From: Prevotellaceae bacterium
GTDB lineage: Bacteria; Bacteroidota; Bacteroidia; Bacteroidales; Bacteroidaceae
Length of the DNA stretch: 64,000 nt
Direction: 5' to 3'
NCBI GenBank assembly: GCA_028726625.1
Contig: JAQYPT010000092.1
Location: forward strand, 1 to 64,000
The notes under the pieces are model-generated. The model saw nothing but the letters and a program-made list of their open reading frames with translations. It did not search any database and had not been told where the DNA came from. Shown piece by piece: positions 9,465 to 18,989 of the stretch; position 1 is the stretch's first letter, and every line of letters begins with the position of its first letter. Made by a program: the position numbers and the translations under genes.

Positions 9465-10322
9465 CTACCTTTCTTTCACGCTCACGGTGATGGTAACATG
9501 CAGGCCATCCCTATTTTCAAGTTTGTAGATTAATTGTCCTGAGGCATCCATTGGAATACTTAGTTGTAGCCAATCGTATAGATAAGTGCTGTCGCCATTT
9601 GTTCCTTTTGCTACCAGGACATTGAAAGGTGTTTCAACAGCTGCCGACACCAGTTTCCATCCACCGTTACCATATTTGATTAAGAAATTCAGTAGTTCAC
9701 CTTGTTGACATTCTACCTCAAGAGTGCTGCCAGTAACGTCCCAGCCTTTGTTGACGTCCACGATGACGTAGCGGACGATACCTCGGGTGTCGGCGAGCTG
9801 GAATGAATGTCTTCCCGGCTTGATGCTTTCGATGACCAGCACGCCATCTGGGTCGATGCCGACTTTGGCCACACCATTTTCCTGGTTGCTACGCAGTATC
9901 TTTATCTTTCCTGTTCCGAACTTGAGGCTTGGATATCTCTGTCTCACCCCATACGATTGGCTCAGGTCGTAGGTAGTGGGAATTAAGTCAGGGTGTGTGG
10001 ATTTTATTTTGATGTGTTGTGACAATCCACTCTCGTCCGTAACCTTCAGAAAGGTATAGTCGGCGATGAGTTCTACTGTCACATGGTGGTCTTCAATCGT
10101 GATTTTGGGTGCAGTAGGCGATTGGGTATCCTCACTTTCTACCGTGAACTTGCCCTTGCATTTGATTACGTCAAACGAAAATGTGAGCTGGTCTGTTGTT
10201 ACCTCCTCGGTTACAGAAATCTCTGGTGGTGTAGGGTCGCCTTCCTCAAAAGTGTCGCTGCAAGCGGCGAGGCATGCCACCACGCATCCAATGAGGAACA
10301 TTCTAAAAATCTTCAGGTTCAT
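9465..10322 (-). CDS. Hypothetical lipoprotein
   Basis: MNLKIFRMFLIGCVVACLAACSD lipobox; no family recognised. Confidence 0.75.
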   Translation of the reverse strand: MNLKIFRMFLIGCVVACLAACSDTFEEGDPTPPEISVTEEVTTDQLTFSFDVIKCKGKFTVESEDTQSPTAPKITIEDHHVTVELIADYTFLKVTDESGLSQHIKIKSTHPDLIPTTYDLSQSYGVRQRYPSLKFGTGKIKILRSNQENGVAKVGIDPDGVLVIESIKPGRHSFQLADTRGIVRYVIVDVNKGWDVTGSTLEVECQQGELLNFLIKYGNGGWKLVSAAVETPFNVLVAKGTNGDSTYLYDWLQLSIPMDASGQLIYKLENRDGLHVTITVSVKER

Positions 10323-10534
10323 ATCTCGTGATTTATGGCTTCAGCGTATTTTTTGCTTCTTTGATGATTTCCAGGCATTCTTGACATCGGTTAGAGATGC
10401 CTGTCTTACTTTGCAAAGTTAGTATTTTTGACTAAACCAGACAAATTATCAACCTAAAAACCATTTGAAGTTGAATCTACATATTTGTCTTTGTCCGTGA
10501 AGGTGCATTCAAAATGATTTCATATCTTTGCAAT

Positions 10535-10912
10535 ATGAATTTTCTACGCAGTATGTTGATGGTAGCCATGGGTGGAGCTGTGGGTTCAGCCATGAGATAT
10601 CTTACTTCTAAAGTCATACAAGATTGGCTTCCTAATGCCTTTCCCTATGGTACGTTTGTAGTCAATCTTTTGGGTTGTCTGGTCATTGGAATCCTCTACG
10701 GCCTGGTTGACCAGAACATGCTTGGTAACAACCATCTCAAACTACTCTTGATAACAGGTTTTTGTGGAGGCTTTACCACTTTTTCCACTTTCTCTCATGA
10801 GAGTTTGTCTCTCGTGCAGCAAGGTCACCTTTCGTATGCCGTTCTGTATGTGGGAGGAAGTGTTTGTCTCGGAATGCTGATGGTGCTGATTGGAATCAAA
10901 CTGACAGGCTAG
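10535..10912 (+). CDS. crcB: Fluoride efflux channel CrcB/Fluc
   Basis: GGAVGSAMRYL, FPYGTFVVNLLGCLVIGILYG, GFCGGFTTFSTFS signatures. Confidence 0.93.
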   Translation: MNFLRSMLMVAMGGAVGSAMRYLTSKVIQDWLPNAFPYGTFVVNLLGCLVIGILYGLVDQNMLGNNHLKLLLITGFCGGFTTFSTFSHESLSLVQQGHLSYAVLYVGGSVCLGMLMVLIGIKLTG

Positions 10913-11073
10913 CCTCCGTGCCGTCTTTTTCTGCAATTCTTGTTATGCTGCGTCTGGATGATGTTTTAGCGAAAAAAAGTGTTAAACAAAAGTTTTTCTC
11001 ACTTCTTCCTCCGTTTATCAATTTTATTTTTTACCTTTGCAGCCATAAACTTATTCGCTTTCTGTAATAAGTC

Positions 11074-11147
11074 GGACTTGTAGCTCAGTTGGTTAGAGCA
11101 ACAGACTCATAATCTGGAGGTCCCTGGTTCAAGCCCAGGCTGGTCCA
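11074..11147 (+). tRNA. tRNA with CAT anticodon (Met or Ile2)
   Basis: Cloverleaf: GGACTTG acceptor, AGCTCAGTTGGTTAGAGC D-arm, CTCATAA anticodon loop, CCTGGTTCAAGCCCAGG T-arm. Confidence 0.92.
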
Positions 11148-11157
11148 CTCTCAAAAT

Positions 11158-11187
11158 AAAGGAGTTACGAAGTTCGCAACTCCTTTT
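11158..11187 (+). terminator. Rho-independent terminator after tRNA
   Basis: AAAGGAGTT acgaagttcgc AACTCCTTTTT. Confidence 0.75.
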
Positions 11188-11377
11188 TATTTGCAATTCA
11201 ATTTAAATCTTCATCTAAAATAATAAACAGCCTGCTATATGAGCCATACACGCTAATTGGTGCATGCTTATTCCATCACGCTCAATGCCCATAAATCTTC
11301 ATAGGGTGAGGATGAGCTGCGCTAACCGTTATGTGCTGATACCATGTCGTTCGTCAAAACAGGCTTGATTGCCCTGT

Positions 11378-13126
11378 TTATTTCAGGTTGAAGTCTGCGG
11401 CCGACACCCATTGTCCTGCGAACGTGGTGCCGGTGAAGCTCGATTTGGTGGAAACGCCGTAGCGAATGGTGCCTTTGGTACTACGTATATTCTTAATCTC
11501 TACGCGGTTCCATCCATATCCCTTACTGTCGTTAGCGTCAACAATATTCTGATAATAGGTCCTGTCCGGATCGGATGAGAGCGAGTCTGCGACACCCAAC
11601 CTACGTTTGGCCTCTGCCCAGATATCCCCGCCCGTATTGCCATTGGCTGGTATCTCCACCATATATTTACGTCCATCGGCAATGGCATATACATAAGCCC
11701 CCTTGCCATTGGTGCGAGCGGCCACGCTCAAGGTATATGTGCCAGGTGTAACCTCGGTTTTCTCACGCTCCACCTGATAGCCCAACCCCCATTCAGAGTA
11801 TCCGCTCAGATAGCGCATGCCCTGGTTGCCAGTGTAATATTCTCCACTTGAAGTGTAGCGGTCCTCACGATTTGACGGAGCAACCAGCAGATACCATCCG
11901 CCCTGATTCAGGAAATCCCAATCGGTTTCGTTAATGAATACGCCATTGTGGGTGTTCTCCTTGATGTAGGCCTCATGCCTTATATCATCCATTTTCCTCT
12001 CGGCAATAGTCATTCTTGCGCCAATGGCGATACCACTGACGATGGCCACAATGAGGCTCACGGTCCACAGTCCCGCCCACATCAGGCGTTGCGGAGTACC
12101 CATTGGCATGAGTTTTTGGGTGTTGCTAAGAATTGAGTGGATGCCGCAATAAAGGGTAATGAACAGCACTCCTGCCATACCCACAACACATACGATGCTC
12201 AATGACGGACTAACCGCGTGTGAATAAAGCTTTGCAAACTCACTGTCGCCAAACAAATCGGGCATGGTCAGCAGCACGATGAGGGTGGCCAATGCAGCCA
12301 CCAAAACCAGTCCGGCAAAAATACAGGCAAGAATAAAAACGCCTTTTATCAACAGCAGGATAATCTTGAAAAAACCAGCTACGCATCCCGACGCTCCACT
12401 CCGGCGAGGTTGAGTGGTGTCGGCCTGAACGTGTTCTTCGGTCACTTCCTGCGCCAAGCTTTGTGGTGTCACATCCTTTCCTTTCATTTTCAGTCGGTCT
12501 TCGGGATTCTGTGCCACGGGTGTGATGATCGAAATCATGAAATAGATGATTACCAGCCAAAGCGGTGTCCATGTGAATGGCGTTACATGGAAGAACCTGC
12601 CAGAAGACAAAGACGTATTAAAAGTGATAAACACAAGCAACACGCAAGCCAGTCGCCACCACAAGGGGTCGCCACCAAAGTAGCGGGCACATCCAGCCAG
12701 CAGTCCGGTTATCTTCTTGTCGGTGGGGTCTCGGTATAGACGTTTGCCCGATTTTCTCAATCGTTTGAAATAGGCCACAACTTCTTCCTTCAGTCGGCTG
12801 CCCATACTCTTTTCCTCTGCCTGCTCCTCCTCTTGCATCGCTGTCCCCTCTTCTTGAGGTTCCTCCTCGACCATTTCTTTGGGATCTCCGATTCGTGTGA
12901 TGATGTCCTGCACGTGCTGAATGTTAATCGCTTCGATGCCTTGTGTCTTAAGGTCGTCAAACAGTTCAGCAATGCGGGCCTCGATGTCGTCGGCAATCTC
13001 TTTTCCATCGGGCTTATGCGCAAAATAGCTGCGCAGCGTGTCGATATATTGTTGCAACAGTCCGTAGGCGTCTTCATCGATGGCGTAAAGCCTGCCTAAC
13101 ATATTGATGGTGATATTCTTTTTCAT
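11378..13126 (-). CDS. PspC domain-containing membrane protein
   Basis: PspC core DPTDKKITGLLAGCARYFGGDPLWWRLACVLLVF; N-terminal region typical of Bacteroidetes PspC proteins. Confidence 0.85.
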   Translation of the reverse strand: MKKNITINMLGRLYAIDEDAYGLLQQYIDTLRSYFAHKPDGKEIADDIEARIAELFDDLKTQGIEAINIQHVQDIITRIGDPKEMVEEEPQEEGTAMQEEEQAEEKSMGSRLKEEVVAYFKRLRKSGKRLYRDPTDKKITGLLAGCARYFGGDPLWWRLACVLLVFITFNTSLSSGRFFHVTPFTWTPLWLVIIYFMISIITPVAQNPEDRLKMKGKDVTPQSLAQEVTEEHVQADTTQPRRSGASGCVAGFFKIILLLIKGVFILACIFAGLVLVAALATLIVLLTMPDLFGDSEFAKLYSHAVSPSLSIVCVVGMAGVLFITLYCGIHSILSNTQKLMPMGTPQRLMWAGLWTVSLIVAIVSGIAIGARMTIAERKMDDIRHEAYIKENTHNGVFINETDWDFLNQGGWYLLVAPSNREDRYTSSGEYYTGNQGMRYLSGYSEWGLGYQVEREKTEVTPGTYTLSVAARTNGKGAYVYAIADGRKYMVEIPANGNTGGDIWAEAKRRLGVADSLSSDPDRTYYQNIVDANDSKGYGWNRVEIKNIRSTKGTIRYGVSTKSSFTGTTFAGQWVSAADFNLK

Positions 13127-13153
13127 AATGGCTGGTTGAATAATAAATAGAAC

Positions 13154-13492
13154 TTACTTAGGTTGTTTCAGGTAGTTGACGGTGGCGGCAATCTCACCCC
13201 ACGCCTTGTCCAATTCGCGGAGGAAAACCGCCCCTTTGTCGGTGAGCATATAGTATTTTCGCGGAGGCCCCTGCGTACTTTCCTGCCATTTGTAACTCAG
13301 CAAATGGTCGTTTTTCAGTCGCGTAAGCAGCGGGTACAACGTTCCCTCCACCACCAGCAGTTCGGCCTCCTTGAGCCGCTGAATGATGTCCGACGTGTAG
13401 GCCGACTGCTTTTCCAGCAACAACAAAATGCAGTATTCCAGCATTCCCTTGCGCATTTGCGATTTCACATTGTCTACATTCATAATCATCAA
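13154..13492 (-). CDS. PadR family transcriptional regulator
   Basis: KGMLEYCILLLLEKQSAYTSDIIQRLKEAELLVVEGTLYPLLTRLKNDHLL. Confidence 0.92.
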   Translation of the reverse strand: MMIMNVDNVKSQMRKGMLEYCILLLLEKQSAYTSDIIQRLKEAELLVVEGTLYPLLTRLKNDHLLSYKWQESTQGPPRKYYMLTDKGAVFLRELDKAWGEIAATVNYLKQPK

Positions 13493-13827
13493 TTTTTCAA
13501 GTTGATGTCACAAAAGTAGGTAAAATATAAATACCTTGCAAAACATAGTACTATAAGTAATTATTATATTAACTTTATTTAACTAAAAAGACGTTGTGAA
13601 TATTTATTCAGAGGTCAGAGCTCTTCCACTCAAGCGGTTGCTTGTTAGCAAAAACAATCGTTTGTTGTTCAACCCCAGTAGCCTTAAACATAATGGCCGT
13701 GTTATGCGAATGTGGTGGTGAAAAAGCCTGTTTCTTAGGGCCAGGAGAACGGTTAGAGTGCTGACAATCAGAGCATTCGGTGATGAGTTATATAGGATGG
13801 TTGCGCAAGCGCATCTACTTTGAAAAC

Positions 13828-13915
13828 CAATGTCAATGATATTGGCACCCAAAGTCATTGACTTTGGTGTCCAATTCACATGACTTTGGCGTTCAAAGTC
13901 AATGCTATTGGAAAA
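13828..13915. repeat. 22-bp palindromic tandem array, locus 1 (4 units)
   Basis: caatgtcaatgatattggcacc / caaagtcattgactttggtgtc / caattcacatgactttggcgtt / caaagtcaatgctattggaaaa. Confidence 0.85.
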
Positions 13916-13932
13916 CAGTGTAAATGAGCACT

Positions 13933-13949
13933 TTGCAACCAAGTTGCAA
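13933..13949. promoter_or_regulatory. Palindromic operator TTGCAAC-CAA-GTTGCAA
   Basis: Perfect 7-3-7 inverted repeat overlapping putative -33; -7 box TACCTTTG at 13961-13968; same register as 812-828. Confidence 0.65.
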
Positions 13950-13972
13950 CAAAATTTTGCTACCTTTGCATC

Positions 13973-14389
13973 ATGATACGGGGAAAAGCTCTCATAGTAA
14001 GTCTTTGGCTGGCAATGCTCATGGTGTTGCTGGTGTTGGCTGTGCCTCATCATCACCACCTGAGCAACGTTTGTTTTGTGGAAGAGAGGTGCGAGACTGA
14101 CGGCCAAATCAATGACCGCCACACTCACCATCATTCTTCCGAACAGGAATCGCAGGCAGACAACTGTCCCGTAGAGCAAATCAGACACATTGTTAAGGAC
14201 GATGCGGATGTGCAACCCGTCATACAAGTGGCGCAGCAGCAGCCTCATTGGCTGTGCGCCAACGCTGCTGCCACGCACCCGCACGTTCATGAACTCTCGC
14301 CAGTTGGCGAAACGCCCGACCCCATCGCCCGGTTGCTTGAGGCACATGTAACCTCGAGTGGACGAAGGGGTCCTCCCGCTTTATCATAA
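13973..14389 (+). CDS. Small His-rich exported protein (DUF6769-like) preceding metal efflux operon
   Basis: Signal-anchor then VPHHHHLSNVCF, DRHTHHHSS; upstream of CusA-type gene. Confidence 0.65.
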   Translation: MIRGKALIVSLWLAMLMVLLVLAVPHHHHLSNVCFVEERCETDGQINDRHTHHHSSEQESQADNCPVEQIRHIVKDDADVQPVIQVAQQQPHWLCANAAATHPHVHELSPVGETPDPIARLLEAHVTSSGRRGPPALS

Positions 14390-14582
14390 GGGCTGTTCTA
14401 TAAATTACCACCGTAAAGTTTTTTTTACGTCAGTCTTTTTACGTTTTGTCATCTTGTGGACTCTTTTTGGTTCAATTTGCTTGTTCGTTCAGTCGTATAG
14501 CTCGCTATACTCCTTCACTCACGAACAGATTGACCTCAAAAATAGTCTCACAATCTGTCAAATCTAATTTATAGAACCGCCC
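14390..14582. mobile_element. MITE-like element, 193 bp, 17-bp TIRs and ATAA target duplication
   Basis: GGGCTGTTCTATAAATT ... AATTTATAGAACCGCCC (one mismatch); ATAA at 14386-14389 and 14583-14586. Confidence 0.85.
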
Positions 14583-14663
14583 ATAACCCATTGTTTTTAT
14601 CGAGTGGCAGAGCAGTTGTTAACAGCTGTTCCGCAGTAAGTCGTACATGTTCATACTAAGGTT

Positions 14664-17600
14664 ATGATTAACAAGATTATCTATTTTTCCATTCAACATA
14701 AATTTCTGGTGGTACTCCTGTTGGCGGCCATCATCGGCGGCGGAGTGTATTCACTGCGAACCATCAACGTAGACTCCACGCCCGACATCACAAACAACCA
14801 GGTGCAGGTCATCACGGTTTCTGAAAATCTCTCGACGGCCGACATCGAGCAGTTCGTCACCTACCCCGTTGAGTTGGCCATGTCCAACCTGCCCGGCGTT
14901 GAAGACATCCGTTCCATCTCACGCTTCGGCCTGTCTGTGGTCACCATCGTTTTCAAAGAAGACATGGGCACCTACCTGCCCCGCCAGCTGGTGCAAGAGA
15001 AGCTGGAAGAGGTGCGCGAGGACATTCCGGAGGGATTCGGAACGCCCGAGATGGGTCCCATCAGTACGGGACTGGGCGAGATTTTACAATACACCCTTGT
15101 TCCCAAAGACACCGCCCGTTACAGTACGCAGGAGCTGCGCACCATTCAAGACTGGATAGTGAAGCGCCAGCTGTCCATGATTCCGGGCGTGGTGGAGGTC
15201 AACTCGTTTGGCGGAAGCATCAAGCAATACGAGGTGGCCCTCAACCCCCAGCGGCTCAACGCCATGCGCGTGAGCGTGGGCGAGGTGTACGAAGCCCTGA
15301 AAAAGAATAACGTCAACACGGGCGGCGCCTACATAGAGCGCGACCACATGGCCAGCTTCATCCGAGGCGAAGGACTGGTGAAGTCGGTTGACGACATTGA
15401 GAACATCGTGGTGAAGAATGTCAACGGTACCCCTGTCCTCGTGCGTGACGTAGCCGACAAGGTGGGCTTTGGCTCGCAAGTGAGGTACGGTGCTTTCACG
15501 CAAGACGGTCATGAGGCCGTCGGGGGCATGATCATGATGCTCAAGGGAGCCAACTCTGACAAGGTGGTCAGGGCGGTGAAGGAGCGCATGGAGAGCGTCA
15601 GAAAATCGCTGCCCGACGGCATCGACATCAAACCTTTTCTCGATCGGTCCGACCTTATCGAGCGTACAACGAGCACCATCGCACGCAATTTGACAGAAGG
15701 CGCACTCATCGTGATATTCGTGTTGGTGCTGTTGTTGGGAAGTTTGCGCGGAGGTGTCATCGCCGCATCGGTCATTCCACTGTCCTTACTGTTCGCCCTC
15801 ATCATGATGCGGCTCTTCGGCGTGAGCGCCAACTTGATGAGTCTGGGGGCCATCGACTTTGGAATTATCGTCGATGGAGCGGTGATTATCGTGGAAGGCA
15901 CGGTGTTCGAAATGGAGAAAAGAATCAGAAAGCACAACCAACTGGGACGGGGCGGCATGAACGCCGTTGCCTTCGAGGCCGCCTCTTCGATGATGCATTC
16001 GGCCTTCTTCGGTCAGCTGATTATTCTCATCGTGTTCACCCCCATCATCTTTCTCTCTGGCGTCAGCGGTAAAATGTTCTCGCCCATGGCCTACACCTTC
16101 TCGTTCGCCGTACTGGGAGCCATCATTCTGTGTCTGACGTATGTGCCGATGATTTCATCTTTGCTCATTCGTCCACTGAGCCACCAGGGCGGATGGATGG
16201 CGCGGATGGAACGCCGCTTGCAGCGCGTGGGCAACCGTGTGACGGGGCGCATCATACATGTTTATCACCCACTGCTGTTGTATGCCCTGCGTCATAAAAA
16301 GATGGTACTTGTTTCTGCCGCTGCTTTGTTTCTGGCTGCCGCATTCGCTTTCACGCGGATGGGAGGCGAATTTGTGCCTGAACTCGATGAGGGCGACATC
16401 GCCATGCAAACCTTCCTCCGCCCCGGCAGTTCGCTCTCGGAAAGCATCAAGCGCGAGGGAGAGGTGGAACGCCTGCTGCTTCAGAGCTTTCCGGAAATCA
16501 AAACCGTATGCGCACGCATTGGGGTGGCCGACATACCCACCGACCCGATGGGGTTTGACTACACGGACAGCTTCATTATCCTGGAAAAGGATCGTAGCAA
16601 ATGGACATCGGCCAAGACCAAAGAAGAATTGATAGAAAAAATCAAAGACAAATTGCAAATCCTGCCGGGGCTCAACTTCTCGTTCTCACAACCGGTGGCC
16701 CTCCGTTTCAACGAGCTGCTCACGGGTGTGCGCGAGGATGTGGCTGTGAAACTTTATGGCGACGATCTCGACAAACTCGGCGAACTGGGTGAGCGGATGG
16801 TGAGCATCATCAGTAGGATAGAGGGAGCCGAGGACGTAACCCTTGAGCGCACGGACGGACTGCCGCAGATTACGGTGAAGTACGACAGGCAGCGGGTGGC
16901 GCAATACGGTTTGCACATCGATGACCTCAATGCCTATGTCAGCAGCGCATTTGCCGGAAGTTCGGCAGGGTCGGTGTTTGAGGGTGAGAAACGTTTTGAC
17001 CTTGTCATCAGGCTCTCTGACGCATACCGGAAGAGTATCGATGACCTGCGCCAACTTTACATACCGCTGCCCAGCGGGGCACAGATACCCTTGAGCGAGG
17101 TGGCACAAATTGATTATGAGTCGGGGCCCATGCAGATTTCCCGCGAGCAAACCTCGCGCAACATCTATGTCGGGGTGAACGTCAGAGGACGGGATGTGCA
17201 GTCGGTTGTGGATGAGATACAGGACAAACTCGATCAACAACTGCGCCTGCCGGCTGGCTATCGGTTGGCGTATGGCGGTGAGTTCCAGAAACTTCAGGAG
17301 GCCAAGAATCGCTTGATGATTGTCTTGCCCATCGCCCTGCTCCTGATTTTCGTGCTACTTTATTTCGCCTTAAAATCGTTCAAGCAGAGCCTCATGATTT
17401 ACATGGCGGTTCCGCTGGCCACGGTCGGCGGCGTATTGGCCTTGCTGTTGCGGGGCATGCCCTTCTCCATCTCGGCCGGAGTGGGTTTCATCGTCCTCTT
17501 CGGAGTGGCCGTACTCAACGGTCTGGTACTCATCAATCGTTTTAATTCGTTAAAGAAAGAAGGTATGAACAACATCAACCGCAGAATCATCATGGGTACG

Positions 17601-18986
17601 CAAGAGCGCATCCGCCCCATCCTTCTCACGGCCACGGCCGCCATGTTGGGCTTCCTGCCCATGGCAGTGTCGGGGTCGGCAGGTGCTGAAGTGCAGCGAC
17701 CTTTGGCCACTGTGGTCATCGGCGGACTGTTCACGGCTACGCTGCTTACCTTGCTTGTCGTTCCTTTATTGTACGCCTTGGAAGAGAAAGCGCAGCGAAA
17801 AACTGCCAATAGGTTACCCAAAGCGGCCTTTGCCCTGATGCTGACACTGCTGGCACCATGCGGTATGCAGGCTCAACAGCCAGTGAGTTTGCAGCAAGCC
17901 CTGCAACTGGCTGAGCAATATCATCCAAGCATTCGTCTGGCACGGATGGGTGTCAGTCGTGAAGAGACCATGGTCAAAGGCGTGAGCGAGGTGGGACTTA
18001 CTGAGCTGTCGGCAGGGGTAGAAGAGCTTGGAAGAGGCAATGATGCCACCTTTACCCTGTTGTCTGTCAGGCAAAACATTGACGTACTGGGGAACAGACA
18101 GCGCGTGCGCACCCAGCACCAAAAGGTGAATGTGGCTCGTGCGGAAATGAATCTCACCGAACATCAATTGCGCAAAGCCGTTTACCGCGATTATGCGCAG
18201 GCTTACATCCTAAGACAAAGGATGAACGTGCATGCCATGATAGACTCTATCTATCAGAACTTTGAGCATGCGGCGAAAGTGCGTTACGAGGCAAGAGAAA
18301 CGTCGAAGTTGGCTTATCTGGCCGCTAAGAAGAAGGCTGTTGAAACCAAAGAAAACTTCAAACAGTCGGTGTTTGATTACCAAGTGGCGCTGAAAGCCTT
18401 GTCACGGTGGCTGGGAGAGGGACTCTATGAACCCACTACGGCTCCAGACGAGACGCTTAGAGAGGTAGCAGGCAGTGCAAATCCCGTATTGACTTGTCAG
18501 TCGGAGAGGGTCAAATTGGCCGAAGAAAACATCCGATTGGAAAGATCCAAAGGGCTTCCGGCATTCTTCGTGGAGGGTGGTACACAGCGCATTGGCGACA
18601 AAAACGGCTACTGGACATTCGACGTTGGTTTGAGTGTTCCGCTGTTCAGACGTTCGTACAAGGCCCGACAAAAGGCCGCCGCCTTGGACAGGGACATCGA
18701 AAACACGCAGTTTGACTTGCTGAAAAAGCAGCTGGGTGACAACCAAGAACGCTTGCAGACAGCGTACCAGAAGTGGCTTCATAAGCTGCAATATTACCGG
18801 GAAACAGCTCTTCCCACGGCCAGGGCGCAGCAACGTGGCGCGTCTTCTGCGTACAAACTGGGCGCAACCGATTACATTGGATTCATTCAGACCATGGGTG
18901 ATGCCGTGCAAACCGAGCTTGATTATTGGGAAGCATACGAACAATTCATCAATACAATCATCAATTTACAATATCCAACCATTTAA
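14664..18986 (+). CDS. CusA/CzcA-family heavy-metal RND efflux permease fused to C-terminal outer-membrane efflux (TolC/CusC-like) domain
   Basis: RND motifs (DSTPDITNNQVQV, GAIDFGIIVDGAVIIVEG, GGEFVPELDEGDIAMQ); C-terminal ~370 aa PVSLQQALQLAEQYHPSIRLARMG ... coiled-coil OEP-type. Confidence 0.93.
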   Translation: MINKIIYFSIQHKFLVVLLLAAIIGGGVYSLRTINVDSTPDITNNQVQVITVSENLSTADIEQFVTYPVELAMSNLPGVEDIRSISRFGLSVVTIVFKEDMGTYLPRQLVQEKLEEVREDIPEGFGTPEMGPISTGLGEILQYTLVPKDTARYSTQELRTIQDWIVKRQLSMIPGVVEVNSFGGSIKQYEVALNPQRLNAMRVSVGEVYEALKKNNVNTGGAYIERDHMASFIRGEGLVKSVDDIENIVVKNVNGTPVLVRDVADKVGFGSQVRYGAFTQDGHEAVGGMIMMLKGANSDKVVRAVKERMESVRKSLPDGIDIKPFLDRSDLIERTTSTIARNLTEGALIVIFVLVLLLGSLRGGVIAASVIPLSLLFALIMMRLFGVSANLMSLGAIDFGIIVDGAVIIVEGTVFEMEKRIRKHNQLGRGGMNAVAFEAASSMMHSAFFGQLIILIVFTPIIFLSGVSGKMFSPMAYTFSFAVLGAIILCLTYVPMISSLLIRPLSHQGGWMARMERRLQRVGNRVTGRIIHVYHPLLLYALRHKKMVLVSAAALFLAAAFAFTRMGGEFVPELDEGDIAMQTFLRPGSSLSESIKREGEVERLLLQSFPEIKTVCARIGVADIPTDPMGFDYTDSFIILEKDRSKWTSAKTKEELIEKIKDKLQILPGLNFSFSQPVALRFNELLTGVREDVAVKLYGDDLDKLGELGERMVSIISRIEGAEDVTLERTDGLPQITVKYDRQRVAQYGLHIDDLNAYVSSAFAGSSAGSVFEGEKRFDLVIRLSDAYRKSIDDLRQLYIPLPSGAQIPLSEVAQIDYESGPMQISREQTSRNIYVGVNVRGRDVQSVVDEIQDKLDQQLRLPAGYRLAYGGEFQKLQEAKNRLMIVLPIALLLIFVLLYFALKSFKQSLMIYMAVPLATVGGVLALLLRGMPFSISAGVGFIVLFGVAVLNGLVLINRFNSLKKEGMNNINRRIIMGTQERIRPILLTATAAMLGFLPMAVSGSAGAEVQRPLATVVIGGLFTATLLTLLVVPLLYALEEKAQRKTANRLPKAAFALMLTLLAPCGMQAQQPVSLQQALQLAEQYHPSIRLARMGVSREETMVKGVSEVGLTELSAGVEELGRGNDATFTLLSVRQNIDVLGNRQRVRTQHQKVNVARAEMNLTEHQLRKAVYRDYAQAYILRQRMNVHAMIDSIYQNFEHAAKVRYEARETSKLAYLAAKKKAVETKENFKQSVFDYQVALKALSRWLGEGLYEPTTAPDETLREVAGSANPVLTCQSERVKLAEENIRLERSKGLPAFFVEGGTQRIGDKNGYWTFDVGLSVPLFRRSYKARQKAAALDRDIENTQFDLLKKQLGDNQERLQTAYQKWLHKLQYYRETALPTARAQQRGASSAYKLGATDYIGFIQTMGDAVQTELDYWEAYEQFINTIINLQYPTI

Positions 18987-18989
18987 GAA

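Noticed and set aside
10440-10534. Fluoride riboswitch upstream of crcB
   Set aside because: The apparent -7 box ends 5 nt before the ATG, leaving no room for a leader RNA, and no conserved riboswitch motif was seen.
13828-13915. CRISPR array
   Set aside because: Units are contiguous 22-mers with 4-5 bp linkers and diverged palindromes; no identical repeats separated by unique spacers and no cas genes.
13604-14347. 247-aa minus-strand ORF spanning the 22-bp array
   Set aside because: Runs through a palindromic repeat and antisense to the His-rich ORF and its promoter; not protein-like.
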